DNA of 7,890 nt from Myxococcales bacterium (GCA_003153875.1 PMBY01000126.1:2328-10217); one strand, 5' to 3'; positions 1 through 6,801 are shown, counted from the first letter of the stretch. Made by a program: numbers and translations. Notes: a model not told the origin generated them from the sequence alone.

Positions 1-644
1 CGCCGGATCCCCAGATCGCGCGCAGGATCGATGCCCTGTTGCTTGGCGGTCTCACCCAGGTACCAGGCATACGACGGCGTGGTCCAGGTGGTGGTGGGCT
101 GAAAGTTCTTCATGATGAAGAGCAGCCGCTCCGAGGGGATCGAACCCGCCCAAATGCACAGCGCGCCCAGCTTCTGCGCGCCGATGACGTCAGGACCACC
201 GACAAAGAGCGTGAAATTCAGCGCGTGCACGTAGCGATCGTGCGGCCGCATGCCGGTGCCCCAGAACAGACGCGCTTGTACGTCCTGGAACTCCTCGAAA
301 TCCTCCTTGGTGAACGGACTGAGCGTGGGCACGCCCGTGGACCCGCTGGACGCGGCCACGAAAACCACCTCCTCTTCGGCCACGGCGGTCAGATCGCCCA
401 AAAACGGTCGCGCCACCTGACGGTCGCGCTCGATAGTTTTGTCGATGAAGGGGAAGCGCTGCAGATCCTCCAAGCGTCGCAAATTTGACGGCTTGACTCC
501 GGCCGCGCTGAACGCCTGCCGGTAGAACGGCGACTCGGCCCAAGCCATTTCCAAATGTTTGCGCAGGTGCTCGGTCTGATACTCGATGAGTCGCGGACGC
601 GGCAAAGTCTCGATCGTCTCGTCCCAGTAGCGTTTCTCGGACAT
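1..644 (-). CDS. PaaK-like adenylate-forming CoA ligase (phenylacetate-CoA ligase family), N-terminal part; 3' end beyond window
   Basis: This is the N-terminal 214 codons of an AMP-forming acyl/aryl-CoA ligase; the gene continues past position 1. The family activates a carboxylic acid with ATP to an acyl-adenylate and transfers it to CoA in the cytoplasm. Visible family marks are the N-terminal YW-x2-ETLPR-type opening (residues 6-16), the SPFYR motif (38-42), and the P-loop ASSGSTGVPT (98-107), where Thr replaces the Lys of classical ANL enzymes, as is usual in PaaK relatives. A WTTPSYAW segment follows near residue 190. The ATG at 644 directly follows the DUF1847 stop codon with no gap, and an AAGGAG ribosome site sits 6 bases upstream, so the start is well supported. 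Its place at the end of a corrinoid methyl-transfer operon suggests the substrate is a demethylated acid or aromatic product (inference). True phenylacetate specificity is not shown. Some PaaK-fold proteins act on other acids. Confidence 0.87.
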   Translation of the reverse strand, partial: MSEKRYWDETIETLPRPRLIEYQTEHLRKHLEMAWAESPFYRQAFSAAGVKPSNLRRLEDLQRFPFIDKTIERDRQVARPFLGDLTAVAEEEVVFVAASSGSTGVPTLSPFTKEDFEEFQDVQARLFWGTGMRPHDRYVHALNFTLFVGGPDVIGAQKLGALCIWAGSIPSERLLFIMKNFQPTTTWTTPSYAWYLGETAKQQGIDPARDLGIR

Positions 645-1337
645 TTACAACTCCTTGTTGTCGAAGAGGCGCTTGTAATAGAAATTACTGGTGTAAAGCG
701 CAGCCGCCGGGTTGTGCCCCAGCACGCGATCCTTGGTAATGAGCGTCGTGACCGGCGCCTGCGAGTGCCGAGTGAACAAGGCATCGTGACCCACGCACAG
801 TCCGACAATGACGTTCAATTGGGTCTTCTGTGCGTTAAGCAGCCGGGCTTGCAAGATGGGATTGCAGATGGCCTCGTGGCTGCCGCGCAGGATCTTCAAT
901 TCGTCGGGGATACCGATGGCGGTCTTGTCCACTGACCCGACCTTGCACAGAACGCTGTGCCACGCCAAGCCCTTGGCTTCCAGCACGCGGGTGAACACGC
1001 GCGCCTCCTCGACCAGGCCGATGCAGGTCGCGATGCCGATGCGCCGGGCGTCGATCCTCCGCGCAAAGGCCACGATTTCCTCGACGCGAGTCAGCTTGCC
1101 ATAATAACGGCCCTCGATTTCCGCTGCCGCGCGCGCGATCTTGCCGTCGCTCTCGTCCCCTGCGTATAGCGCCGTTGTGCTTTCGATCTCGGATGCCTCG
1201 GTTGCGTCGGTCAAGCAGAAGTTCGGCGCCTTCTTGTCGCGGCGGTAACAGTTGAGCGCAAAGCAGTCAGTGCAGGTGTGCGCCCGCTTCGCTGCGACAG
1301 TATTTCGTGCGGGCTTCTTCTTTTCGGCTTTGGTCAT
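645..1337 (-). CDS. DUF1847 cysteine-rich (putative metal-binding) protein
   Basis: A 230-residue soluble protein that I recognise as the DUF1847 family; its biochemical role is unknown. A basic, Lys-rich start (residues 1-18) precedes a cysteine cluster, C22-x2-C25-x4-C30-x10-C41, which looks like a metal or Fe-S site. The rest carries the family's conserved blocks: IATCIGLVEEAR, a CK-x-G block, an ICNPILQA-x-LLN block, VGLCVGHDALF, and near the C terminus TKDRVLGHNP followed by an aromatic NFYYKRLF stretch. No signal peptide or membrane segment is visible. The ATG lies 2 bases after the stop of the RACo-like gene, with GGAG about 10 bases upstream, and its TAA touches the ligase ATG, so it is co-transcribed with both. 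The many invariant cysteines fit a redox or metallocentre role beside corrinoid chemistry, but that is inference. Confidence 0.88.
   Translation of the reverse strand: MTKAEKKKPARNTVAAKRAHTCTDCFALNCYRRDKKAPNFCLTDATEASEIESTTALYAGDESDGKIARAAAEIEGRYYGKLTRVEEIVAFARRIDARRIGIATCIGLVEEARVFTRVLEAKGLAWHSVLCKVGSVDKTAIGIPDELKILRGSHEAICNPILQARLLNAQKTQLNVIVGLCVGHDALFTRHSQAPVTTLITKDRVLGHNPAAALYTSNFYYKRLFDNKEL
651..656 (-). promoter_or_regulatory. Ribosome binding site for the PaaK-like ligase
   Basis: AAGGAG reads on the minus strand, 6 bases before the ATG at 644, inside the last codons of the DUF1847 gene. It fixes the ligase start and shows that this gene has its own strong translation signal despite abutting the previous stop. 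Confidence 0.8.
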
Positions 1338-1339
1338 GT

Positions 1340-2992
1340 TCAGGCGTCTCCAAATGCCATTTGCTCCACGAACCGCCGAGCAAAGGCCGCATCGTTGGCC
1401 AGTTCGATGCTGCGCACACGCGCGGCCACGGCCTGCAGTTCGCGACGTGTGCCGGCGTTGTTGAGCAAGGTGACCGCACCGGTCTTGCAGGTGTTGCCCA
1501 CGGCTTCCACCTTGGCAGCCAGCGGCGCTGGCAAAAGGCCGCTTCCTGCCAGGCTGTCCGGTCGCAAGTGATAGCCGAACGAGCCCGCAACCAGCACGCG
1601 CTCAACATCCTGTCTGCGCACTTTCGCCCCTGCCAGCAGCGCGTCCAGTCCAGCCCGAATCGCGGCCTTGGCCAGCTGCACCTGACGAACATCTTTCTGG
1701 GTCAGGATCACGTCGCCCGCCAATCGCAACACGCAGCGGCCCGTGCTCTCGTCCCATTTTCCCACCGGCGGTGCTACTGTGGTTTCAAAGCGACCGTTCT
1801 TGCCGATGGCGCCATTTTTCACTAAGCAGCTCACCAGATCGACGAGTCCGCTGCCGCAGATTCCGATGGCCGGAACATCGCCGATGGTGTGCAACATCCA
1901 ACCGCCGTCATCCGCAATTACTGCATCGACGGCCCCGGGCGCCGCGCGCATGCCGCAGGCGATGTTCACGCCTTCGAAAGCGGGACCTGCGGCCGTGGAC
2001 GTGGCCCATAACTCGCCGGCATGGGCGAGCACCATTTCGCCATTGGTGCCGATGTCGAGCAACAAGACCGTCTGCTGCGATCGATGCAGATCGGCAGCCA
2101 ATATCCCTGCCGTGATGTCTGCACCCACGAAGCCCGACACGACGGGCGGCAGATAGACCAGCCCATGCGCTGCGATGCCCAGTCCCAGTTCCGCTGCGCG
2201 AAGGTGGCTGGCCCCAGTCAGCGACGGCCGATAGGGCGAGCGCCCCAGCGGCGCTGGGTCCACCGCAGCGGCGATGTGCAACATGCACGTGTTGCCGCCC
2301 AGCACAGCCTCGTGGATGTGGCCGGCGTCGACGCCAGCCCGCTGGCAAACCTGCCTGATGAGTATATTGAGGCCATCGACCAGTGCCTGCTGCATCGTCG
2401 CCAGGCCGTCTGGCTCAGCCGCAAAGTGGATCCGCGACAGGACATCGTGCCCGTACGCCGTCTGCGGATTCAGTGCCGAAGCCACGGCCAGTTCATCGCC
2501 CGATCCCAGATCGACCAGCGCAACCACTAGCGTGGTGGTTCCAATGTCCACGGCGATCCCAAGATTGGCCACCCTGTTCGGCAGCGAAGCGATCAGTTCC
2601 TGACCTGCCCACACCGTGCACCCGTCGGACGCATGCACCACAGCGATGTGCGGCGCCAGCGTCCGCGCCGTGGCCAATCCGTGGTCCACAATGGCCAGGT
2701 TCTTGTCGCCGCGATCGGGAATGGTCGCCGCAATATCGGCACGCACGCGCGCATCACAGGCCAGAACCAGGGCGCCCTTGCCGTTGCCGCCGCCCACCTC
2801 CACGCCGGCTTCCAGCGCGGTCAACGCCTCAGGGTCAAGCCGCACCAGGCATTTGCCGCAGATACCAGCGCCGTCGCAGGGCGCTTCCAGTGGAGCGCGG
2901 GCCTTGCGGGCCGCCGCCAGAAGCGTGCTGCCCGGCTCCACTTCCGCGATGAACGGCCCGGGGAGGAAGCGAACTTCGACGCTGGCACTCAC
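1340..2992 (-). CDS. [2Fe-2S]/ASKHA-domain protein, RACo-type reductive activator of corrinoid protein (DUF4445 family)
   Basis: A 550-residue protein predicted to reduce inactive Co(II) corrinoid to Co(I) with ATP, restoring the methyltransferase cycle. The N terminus is a plant-type ferredoxin domain with C39-x5-C45-x2-C48 and a distal C79. The C-terminal ASKHA ATPase region has the phosphate loop VDIGTTT (148-154), an LGGNTCMLH block (230-238), LLLDIGTNGEM (309-319), an AAGPAFEG block (333-340), ICGSGLVDL (377-385), the TQKDVRQVQLAKAAIRAG block (430-447) and VLVAGSFGYHL (465-475). I chose the GTG at 2992 because it overlaps the previous stop by four bases (GTGA) and opens directly into the ferredoxin domain. 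The open frame continues to 3658, but that extension lies wholly over the preceding gene. At 550 residues it is shorter than the Carboxydothermus RACo (about 630 residues, from memory), with only about 65 residues between the two domains. The electron donor is not in the window. Confidence 0.92.
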   Translation of the reverse strand: MSASVEVRFLPGPFIAEVEPGSTLLAAARKARAPLEAPCDGAGICGKCLVRLDPEALTALEAGVEVGGGNGKGALVLACDARVRADIAATIPDRGDKNLAIVDHGLATARTLAPHIAVVHASDGCTVWAGQELIASLPNRVANLGIAVDIGTTTLVVALVDLGSGDELAVASALNPQTAYGHDVLSRIHFAAEPDGLATMQQALVDGLNILIRQVCQRAGVDAGHIHEAVLGGNTCMLHIAAAVDPAPLGRSPYRPSLTGASHLRAAELGLGIAAHGLVYLPPVVSGFVGADITAGILAADLHRSQQTVLLLDIGTNGEMVLAHAGELWATSTAAGPAFEGVNIACGMRAAPGAVDAVIADDGGWMLHTIGDVPAIGICGSGLVDLVSCLVKNGAIGKNGRFETTVAPPVGKWDESTGRCVLRLAGDVILTQKDVRQVQLAKAAIRAGLDALLAGAKVRRQDVERVLVAGSFGYHLRPDSLAGSGLLPAPLAAKVEAVGNTCKTGAVTLLNNAGTRRELQAVAARVRSIELANDAAFARRFVEQMAFGDA

Positions 2993-4011
2993 GACGGCCT
3001 GTCTTTCACGGCACGGGTCATGGCCGTGATGCTGGCCAAGGTCGTTGACGTGGACAGCCCGCAGGCAGGCGCGATGATGTCCACCCCGTCGCGCACCAGC
3101 TCCACCGCCCGCTCGGCGATCTTGTCGGGCGCTCCCCATTGGAGAAGGTAAGTGCTCAGGTTGCCCATGGTGACCAGCGCGGGCGCGTCGGCCTTCAGTC
3201 CCTTCAGGCTGACCATGGCGTCCACACTGATGGCGTCGCTGGCCAGTCCCGGCAGTAGGCGCGTGCCATTGCCCAGTTTTCCGCAGATGTGTACGATCAC
3301 CGGCGTGGCCAGGGCGTGAATCGCGCCGATGAGATCGTTGAGGTACCGGACGGCGTATTCCTGGAAGAGCTGCGGGCCCAGAATCTCGACTGTGGCTGTC
3401 GGATCGCCGACCGCAATGACGGTGGCGCCGGCCGCAACCAGCGCGCCCGCGTATTCGGCCAAAACAGCCGTGATTTGGCCCAGTACGCGGTGGGCATCCG
3501 CGCGCCGAGTCCGTAGTTCCTTGAGAAATGTGAACGGATCCACGATCGACGCCGCCACGCTCACCGGGCCAGTCAGGGTTGCCACCACGGGAAAGTCGGG
3601 ACGTTTTCGGCTCAGCCGCTCCACCGCCTCGGCCACCACCATTGCGCGTCCTCCGCATGCTGCGTTTGCAGCAATCTCCACCTTGGTCAGCGACGTGAAT
3701 GCCTCGGACTGAATCTTGGGTTCACAGGCCAGCGTGCCGTGATCGATGCGGCTGCCGAATAGTTCGGCTTCGACGGTCATGCAAAAGGGGACGCCAATGT
3801 TCTCGAAGCCGGTGTGCTCGCTCACCGCCTCGGCCAGTGCGGCCATCTTGGCGCCCGAAAAGTGGGCCTCGGGCAGCGTGAGTCCGGTCTTCTGCATCAC
3901 TTCCACAATGGCCGCATTCATCATTCCGCCCGTGCAGATCACCGGCGGCCGATCCACCAGCTTCTTGCCCAGAACGCCCAGCAGACGCTCGCGAGGCGCC
4001 AATGGACTCAT
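2989..4011 (-). CDS. URO-D-fold corrinoid methyltransferase (MtaA/MtbA/CmuA-like), second copy
   Basis: A 340-residue cytoplasmic protein of the uroporphyrinogen-decarboxylase superfamily, in the branch that moves methyl groups to or from corrinoid proteins. It opens with the standard PRERLLGVL-x5-VDRPPVICTGGMMN block (6-32), then PFCMTVEAELFG (75-86) and ATLTGPVSVAAS (144-155). The expected zinc site of the methyltransferase branch is present: H241-x-C243 in VHICGK and a C-terminal C317 in APACGLST. These ligands argue against a true haem-pathway decarboxylase. The ATG at 4011 overlaps the upstream stop as ATGA, and its own TGA overlaps the RACo-like GTG as GTGA. The TVEAE motif and the GGMMN block resemble the MtaA/MtbA side of the family, so this copy may act as the second-step enzyme passing the methyl group to an acceptor. 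Which of the two copies takes which step cannot be settled from sequence alone. Confidence 0.88.
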   Translation of the reverse strand: MSPLAPRERLLGVLGKKLVDRPPVICTGGMMNAAIVEVMQKTGLTLPEAHFSGAKMAALAEAVSEHTGFENIGVPFCMTVEAELFGSRIDHGTLACEPKIQSEAFTSLTKVEIAANAACGGRAMVVAEAVERLSRKRPDFPVVATLTGPVSVAASIVDPFTFLKELRTRRADAHRVLGQITAVLAEYAGALVAAGATVIAVGDPTATVEILGPQLFQEYAVRYLNDLIGAIHALATPVIVHICGKLGNGTRLLPGLASDAISVDAMVSLKGLKADAPALVTMGNLSTYLLQWGAPDKIAERAVELVRDGVDIIAPACGLSTSTTLASITAMTRAVKDRPS

Positions 4012-5054
4012 GCGCTGGCCCCGGGCACATGTGGCGGCCAGCCGATCTCGTCCACAGCGCGTACCATGGCGTCGATATTGGCGAACGGGGTTTCCGTGGG
4101 CAGGCTGCAACCTGTGGCCACAACCAGACCGCGTGGACTGTCGCCCCCTTCGCGCACGCAGGTGCGCACCGCCTGGCGCACGCCAGCGGGATCGCTTTCA
4201 AACAGCACGGCAACGGGTGGCACGTTGCCCATCAACCGGACTCGTTTTCCAACTGCGGCTTTCGCCTCGCTCAAGCTGGCCTCGTTGTCGATGGACAGAC
4301 AGTCCGCGCCGGTGTCAGCCATCAGCGCCCAAACCGGTCGTGTCTTGCCACAGATATGGAGAGTGACCGACTTCCCTCGACCGCGAATGTGCGTCACCAA
4401 CCGTTCCAGGTAGGGCAATCCGAACTCGCGGAACTGTCGCGGGCTGACCACCGTCGACGACAGCATCGGGTCGGTGATGCTCGGCGAGGCGCCCGCATCC
4501 ATAATGGCGTCCGCCCAGCGCAACGCTGTCTCCAGAGAAATCTCGCACAGGTGCCGTACCACTGCGGGCTCGCGCAAGGCCAGCCGCGCCAACCTCTCGG
4601 CCCCCACCAGAAACGAGGCATTGGTGAAAGGGCCAGTCACCGCAACCGTGACCACGGCCTCACCACCCAGGTCGTCTACCACGCGGGCCGCTGCCTCGCG
4701 GTGCGCGGGCAGACAGCCATCTCTGTCTGGATCCGCCGGTATCAGACGATCCACGTCGTGTGCGCTGGCGATGGCAGGTTCGTGCAGATACGCCGTCTCG
4801 TCTTCCGGCACGCGCACCTTGGCGCCCATGGCCTCCGCTTGCACGTACAGATCCGTGAACACGCGAACCACGTCGTAGCCGAAACGGCGATACGCCGCCG
4901 CGTGGGCACGCGCCAGCAATTCACCGGATCGACGAATCTCCGCCGTGCGCACACCGATCACCCTCGCGGCCGTGTTGCCCACAATGGGCACGCAGGGCAG
5001 CCGATCCAGTCGACCACCCGCAGCCAGGGCCGCGAAACGCTCGACTGGCGTCAC
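4008..5054 (-). CDS. URO-D-fold corrinoid methyltransferase, first copy (candidate substrate:corrinoid enzyme)
   Basis: A 348-residue member of the uroporphyrinogen-decarboxylase superfamily, clearly diverged from the copy just downstream. The N terminus TPVERFAALAAGGRLDRLP (2-20) is the usual family opening. A GYDVVRVFTDLYVQAEAMG stretch (59-77) and AVTGPFTNASF (138-148) follow. Zinc ligands of the methyltransferase branch are present: H233-x-C235 in TLHICGK and C316 in ATGCSLPTETP, a typical family C-terminal block. I chose the GTG at 5054 because it overlaps the corrinoid gene's stop as GTGA and falls exactly at the conserved N terminus. The open frame reaches 5519, but that part covers the corrinoid gene. 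Lying directly beside the corrinoid protein, it is a reasonable candidate for the enzyme that demethylates the imported compound (inference). Related proteins include vanillate O-demethylases of acetogens and CmuA of chloromethane users. Confidence 0.87.
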   Translation of the reverse strand: MTPVERFAALAAGGRLDRLPCVPIVGNTAARVIGVRTAEIRRSGELLARAHAAAYRRFGYDVVRVFTDLYVQAEAMGAKVRVPEDETAYLHEPAIASAHDVDRLIPADPDRDGCLPAHREAAARVVDDLGGEAVVTVAVTGPFTNASFLVGAERLARLALREPAVVRHLCEISLETALRWADAIMDAGASPSITDPMLSSTVVSPRQFREFGLPYLERLVTHIRGRGKSVTLHICGKTRPVWALMADTGADCLSIDNEASLSEAKAAVGKRVRLMGNVPPVAVLFESDPAGVRQAVRTCVREGGDSPRGLVVATGCSLPTETPFANIDAMVRAVDEIGWPPHVPGASA

Positions 5055-5725
5055 AGCACTCTCGACTCCGCTGGCGCCTGGCGCAGGCGCGTGGCCACCG
5101 CCACCGCACCCGAGGCATTGGCCGCGTAGCCGTCCGCACCGATGCGATTGGCAAATTGCTGCGAGACCGGGCCACCACCCACCATCACCTTGATGCGCGA
5201 ACGCGCCTGCTTTTCGTCGAGCAACCGAATCACCTCGGACATGGCGCCCATGGTGGTGGTCATCAGAGTGGACAGACCGATGATGTCCGCGCCTACGGAC
5301 TCGGCCCGTTCCACGAAGGTTGCAGGGGGCACATCCCGGCCCAGGTCCACCACCTGGAAACCGGCGGTTTCCAGCATAATCTTCACCAGGTTCTTGCCGA
5401 TGTCGTGCGTGTCGCCTTCCACCACGCCGATGACCACGATGCCCTTCTTGCGCTCCGCTGCCCCGCTTGGCAGATGCGGTTGCAACACGCGCAGACCCGC
5501 ATACATCGCATCCGAGCAAATGAGCAGTTCAGGAATGAAGTACTCCTCGCGCTCGAACAGGTCGCCTGCCCGGCGCATGCCGTCCACCAGACCCGCCTCG
5601 ATGCCACGTCCGGGCTCGATCTTTTGCGCCAGCAGTTCCTGCGAGAGTCGAACCGTTTCAACCTCGTCCATGGCCAGCACGGCATCGGACAACCGACTCA
5701 GCAGCGAAATTTCTTCCTTTGACAT
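5051..5725 (-). CDS. MtaC-like corrinoid (B12-binding) methyl carrier protein
   Basis: A 224-residue cytoplasmic protein that carries the methyl group on the cobalt of a bound corrinoid. Residues 1-90 form the helical cap domain, with the characteristic GMRRAGDLFEREEYFIPELL segment (49-68). Residues 94-224 form the Rossmann-like B12 domain. The base-off/His-on motif is intact: D105-x-H107-x2-G110 in EGDTHDIGKN, followed by the GLSTLMTTTMGAM loop (150-162) and VMVGGGPVS (180-188), which line the nucleotide tail. Length and order match stand-alone MtaC/MtbC/MtvC-type carriers, not the long MetH form. The ATG at 5725 has AAAGG 8 bases upstream, inside the end of the permease gene, and only 5 bases separate it from the permease stop. 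Its TGA overlaps the next gene as GTGA. Confidence 0.95.
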   Translation of the reverse strand: MSKEEISLLSRLSDAVLAMDEVETVRLSQELLAQKIEPGRGIEAGLVDGMRRAGDLFEREEYFIPELLICSDAMYAGLRVLQPHLPSGAAERKKGIVVIGVVEGDTHDIGKNLVKIMLETAGFQVVDLGRDVPPATFVERAESVGADIIGLSTLMTTTMGAMSEVIRLLDEKQARSRIKVMVGGGPVSQQFANRIGADGYAANASGAVAVATRLRQAPAESRVL

Positions 5726-5730
5726 GCAAG

Positions 5731-6570
5731 CTACCTTTGCCAGAAGAGCGCGCGGCGCTTGACCCGGTCGAGCGTGCGCATGCAAACAAAGGTCACCGCG
5801 CCGGTGAACAGGATGCCAGCCACCATGCGCGGATAGTCGGCGAAGTCGGCGTAGAACTGCACGAAGCGGCCCAGGCCCGCGTTGGCGCCGAACAGCTCGG
5901 CCACCGTGAGCATGATGAAGGACATGGCCAGGCCGACTGACATCCCGGAAAAGATGTGAGTCAGCGCCGATGGGAATACCACCCGGCGCAGATACTCGGC
6001 CTTTCTCAGGCCCAGCACGCGCGCGTTGTCGCGCAGCCGCTGCGGCACCGACGCGGCCCCGGCCGTGGCGTTGACGAAGATGGGCCAGAATGCGCCAATG
6101 AACACCACTGCAATCGCGGCGCTGCGAAACCCAGGCAAGAGCGCAATGGCGTAGGGCACGTACACGGTGGGTGGCACCGGCGCCACCACGCGCGTGAACG
6201 GCACTGTCAATCGCTCCAGCCATCGCGTGGTTCCTGCCAGAATGCCCAGCACTACGCCCGCCACCACGGCCGCTGCATAGCCCGGGATCAAGATTATGAA
6301 CGACGAAAACGTCCCCTTGCCCAGCTCGGGCAAGGAAGCCCACAAGGCCTGGGCCGTGAGCAACGGCGACGGAAATAGGAATCTGTTGCGCGCCGGCACC
6401 ACCCAGGCGACGAGCTGCCACAGGAGCAGCAGGCCGACCAGCAAACACCAGCCTTCCTTGCCCGACAGCCGCGCGGTCAGCCGACGCGTCGTCTGCGTCG
6501 GTCGCGCGGCAGACGACGGCAGATCCGCGAAAGCCAACGAGGCCACGCCACTGGACCTGACTTGGCTCAT
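5731..6570 (-). CDS. ABC transporter permease, NitT/TauT (SsuC/TauC/NrtB-like) family
   Basis: A 279-residue inner-membrane subunit of a binding-protein-dependent importer for nitrate, sulfonate, taurine or pyrimidine-precursor-type ligands. A polar N terminus of about 38 residues precedes transmembrane segments near 41-58, 90-113 and 138-165, a long amphipathic loop, then segments near 208-228 and 249-264. The EAA-type cytoplasmic loop that docks on the ATPase is visible at about 182-210 (NARVLGLRKAEYLRRVVFPS followed by a Gly at 209). The start at 6570 has a GGGGGA stretch only 3 bases upstream, which is short but usable. The frame is open to 6747, but that extension runs through the REP-like repeat and is rejected. 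It is separated from its partner ATPase by 262 bases and lies 5 bases ahead of the corrinoid gene, which ties transport to corrinoid chemistry. The ligand is unknown. Confidence 0.92.
   Translation of the reverse strand: MSQVRSSGVASLAFADLPSSAARPTQTTRRLTARLSGKEGWCLLVGLLLLWQLVAWVVPARNRFLFPSPLLTAQALWASLPELGKGTFSSFIILIPGYAAAVVAGVVLGILAGTTRWLERLTVPFTRVVAPVPPTVYVPYAIALLPGFRSAAIAVVFIGAFWPIFVNATAGAASVPQRLRDNARVLGLRKAEYLRRVVFPSALTHIFSGMSVGLAMSFIMLTVAELFGANAGLGRFVQFYADFADYPRMVAGILFTGAVTFVCMRTLDRVKRRALFWQR
5734..5738 (-). promoter_or_regulatory. Ribosome binding site for the corrinoid protein
   Basis: AAAGG reads on the minus strand, 8 bases before the ATG at 5725. It lies within the final codons of the permease gene, so translation of the methyl-transfer cassette starts on the same transcript as the transporter. 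Confidence 0.65.
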
Positions 6571-6655
6571 ATATCCCCCATAGGCGCCAAGCGGGTCAAC
6601 CGCGTGTCTGGATGGCCATTCGTGATTCGCGGACACAAGTCTTCGAATCGAATCA

Positions 6656-6697
6656 CCCCTCTCCCTTCGGGAGAGGCGCGTGGAGGTGAGGGTGAGG
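6656..6697 (+). repeat. REP-like palindromic repeat, copy 1
   Basis: CCTCTCCC (6658-6665), a 3-base loop TTC and GGGAGAGG (6669-6676) form a perfect 8-bp hairpin. A GGTGAGGGTGAGG tail follows (6685-6697). This CCCTCTCCC/GGGAGAGG plus GGTGAGGG layout is a familiar extragenic repeat style in many Pseudomonadota genomes. It pairs with an inverted partner at 6769-6801. Confidence 0.85.
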
Positions 6698-6768
6698 CTT
6701 CCACTGAGCCGGACGCTGAAGGCGCCAAGGTGCTGCGATTGCGGCACGATTCGACGTGCAGTGCAGTA

Positions 6769-6801
6769 CCCTCACCCCGGCCCTCTCCCAGAGGGAGAGG
6801 G
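6769..6801 (-). repeat. REP-like palindromic repeat, copy 2 (inverted)
   Basis: On the plus strand a CCCTCACCCC head (6769-6778) precedes CCCTCTCCC (6781-6789), loop AGA and GGGAGAGGG (6793-6801), a perfect 9-bp hairpin. Read on the minus strand it matches copy 1 in the same order (hairpin, then GGTGAGGG tail), so the two copies form an inverted doublet about 146 bases end to end, like a BIME. No target-site duplication is evident at the outer edges. Confidence 0.85.

Noticed and set aside
2993..3658. N-terminal extension of the RACo-like frame, giving a 772-residue reading frame
   Set aside because: The added residues are low-complexity Gly/Arg/His-rich shadow translation over the URO-D gene. 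The GTG at 2992 opens straight into the ferredoxin domain and makes a GTGA overlap.
2989..5054. HemE (haem-pathway uroporphyrinogen decarboxylase) for one of the two URO-D genes
   Set aside because: Both have the H-x-C and distal Cys zinc ligands of the corrinoid methyltransferase branch and sit between a corrinoid carrier and its activator.
4002..5129. Long plus-strand open frame (375 codons) opposite the first URO-D gene
   Set aside because: It is antisense to a well-supported gene. Its translation is His/Arg/Gln-rich with no recognisable domain, as expected of high-GC shadow frames.
5055..5519. Upstream extension of the first URO-D gene (503-residue frame)
   Set aside because: It covers the corrinoid gene in another frame and carries no family motif. 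The conserved URO-D N terminus begins at the GTG at 5054.
5726..6448. Upstream extension of the corrinoid protein (465-residue frame)
   Set aside because: It overlaps the permease gene out of frame with Arg/Ala/Gly-rich sequence. The ATG at 5725 has a ribosome site and starts the cap domain.
6571..6610. Possible promoter: TTGACC on the minus strand about 17 bases before GGATAT, just ahead of the permease
   Set aside because: The -10 match is poor and would abut the start codon, leaving no leader for the ribosome site.
6571..6747. N-terminal extension of the permease through the repeat region
   Set aside because: The extension is translated REP-like repeat with no permease similarity, and it would create an implausible 59-residue leader.
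6656..6801. CRISPR array or intrinsic terminator
   Set aside because: There are only two copies and they are inverted, not direct, so it is not CRISPR. No T-run follows either hairpin on the minus strand, so intrinsic termination is not supported.
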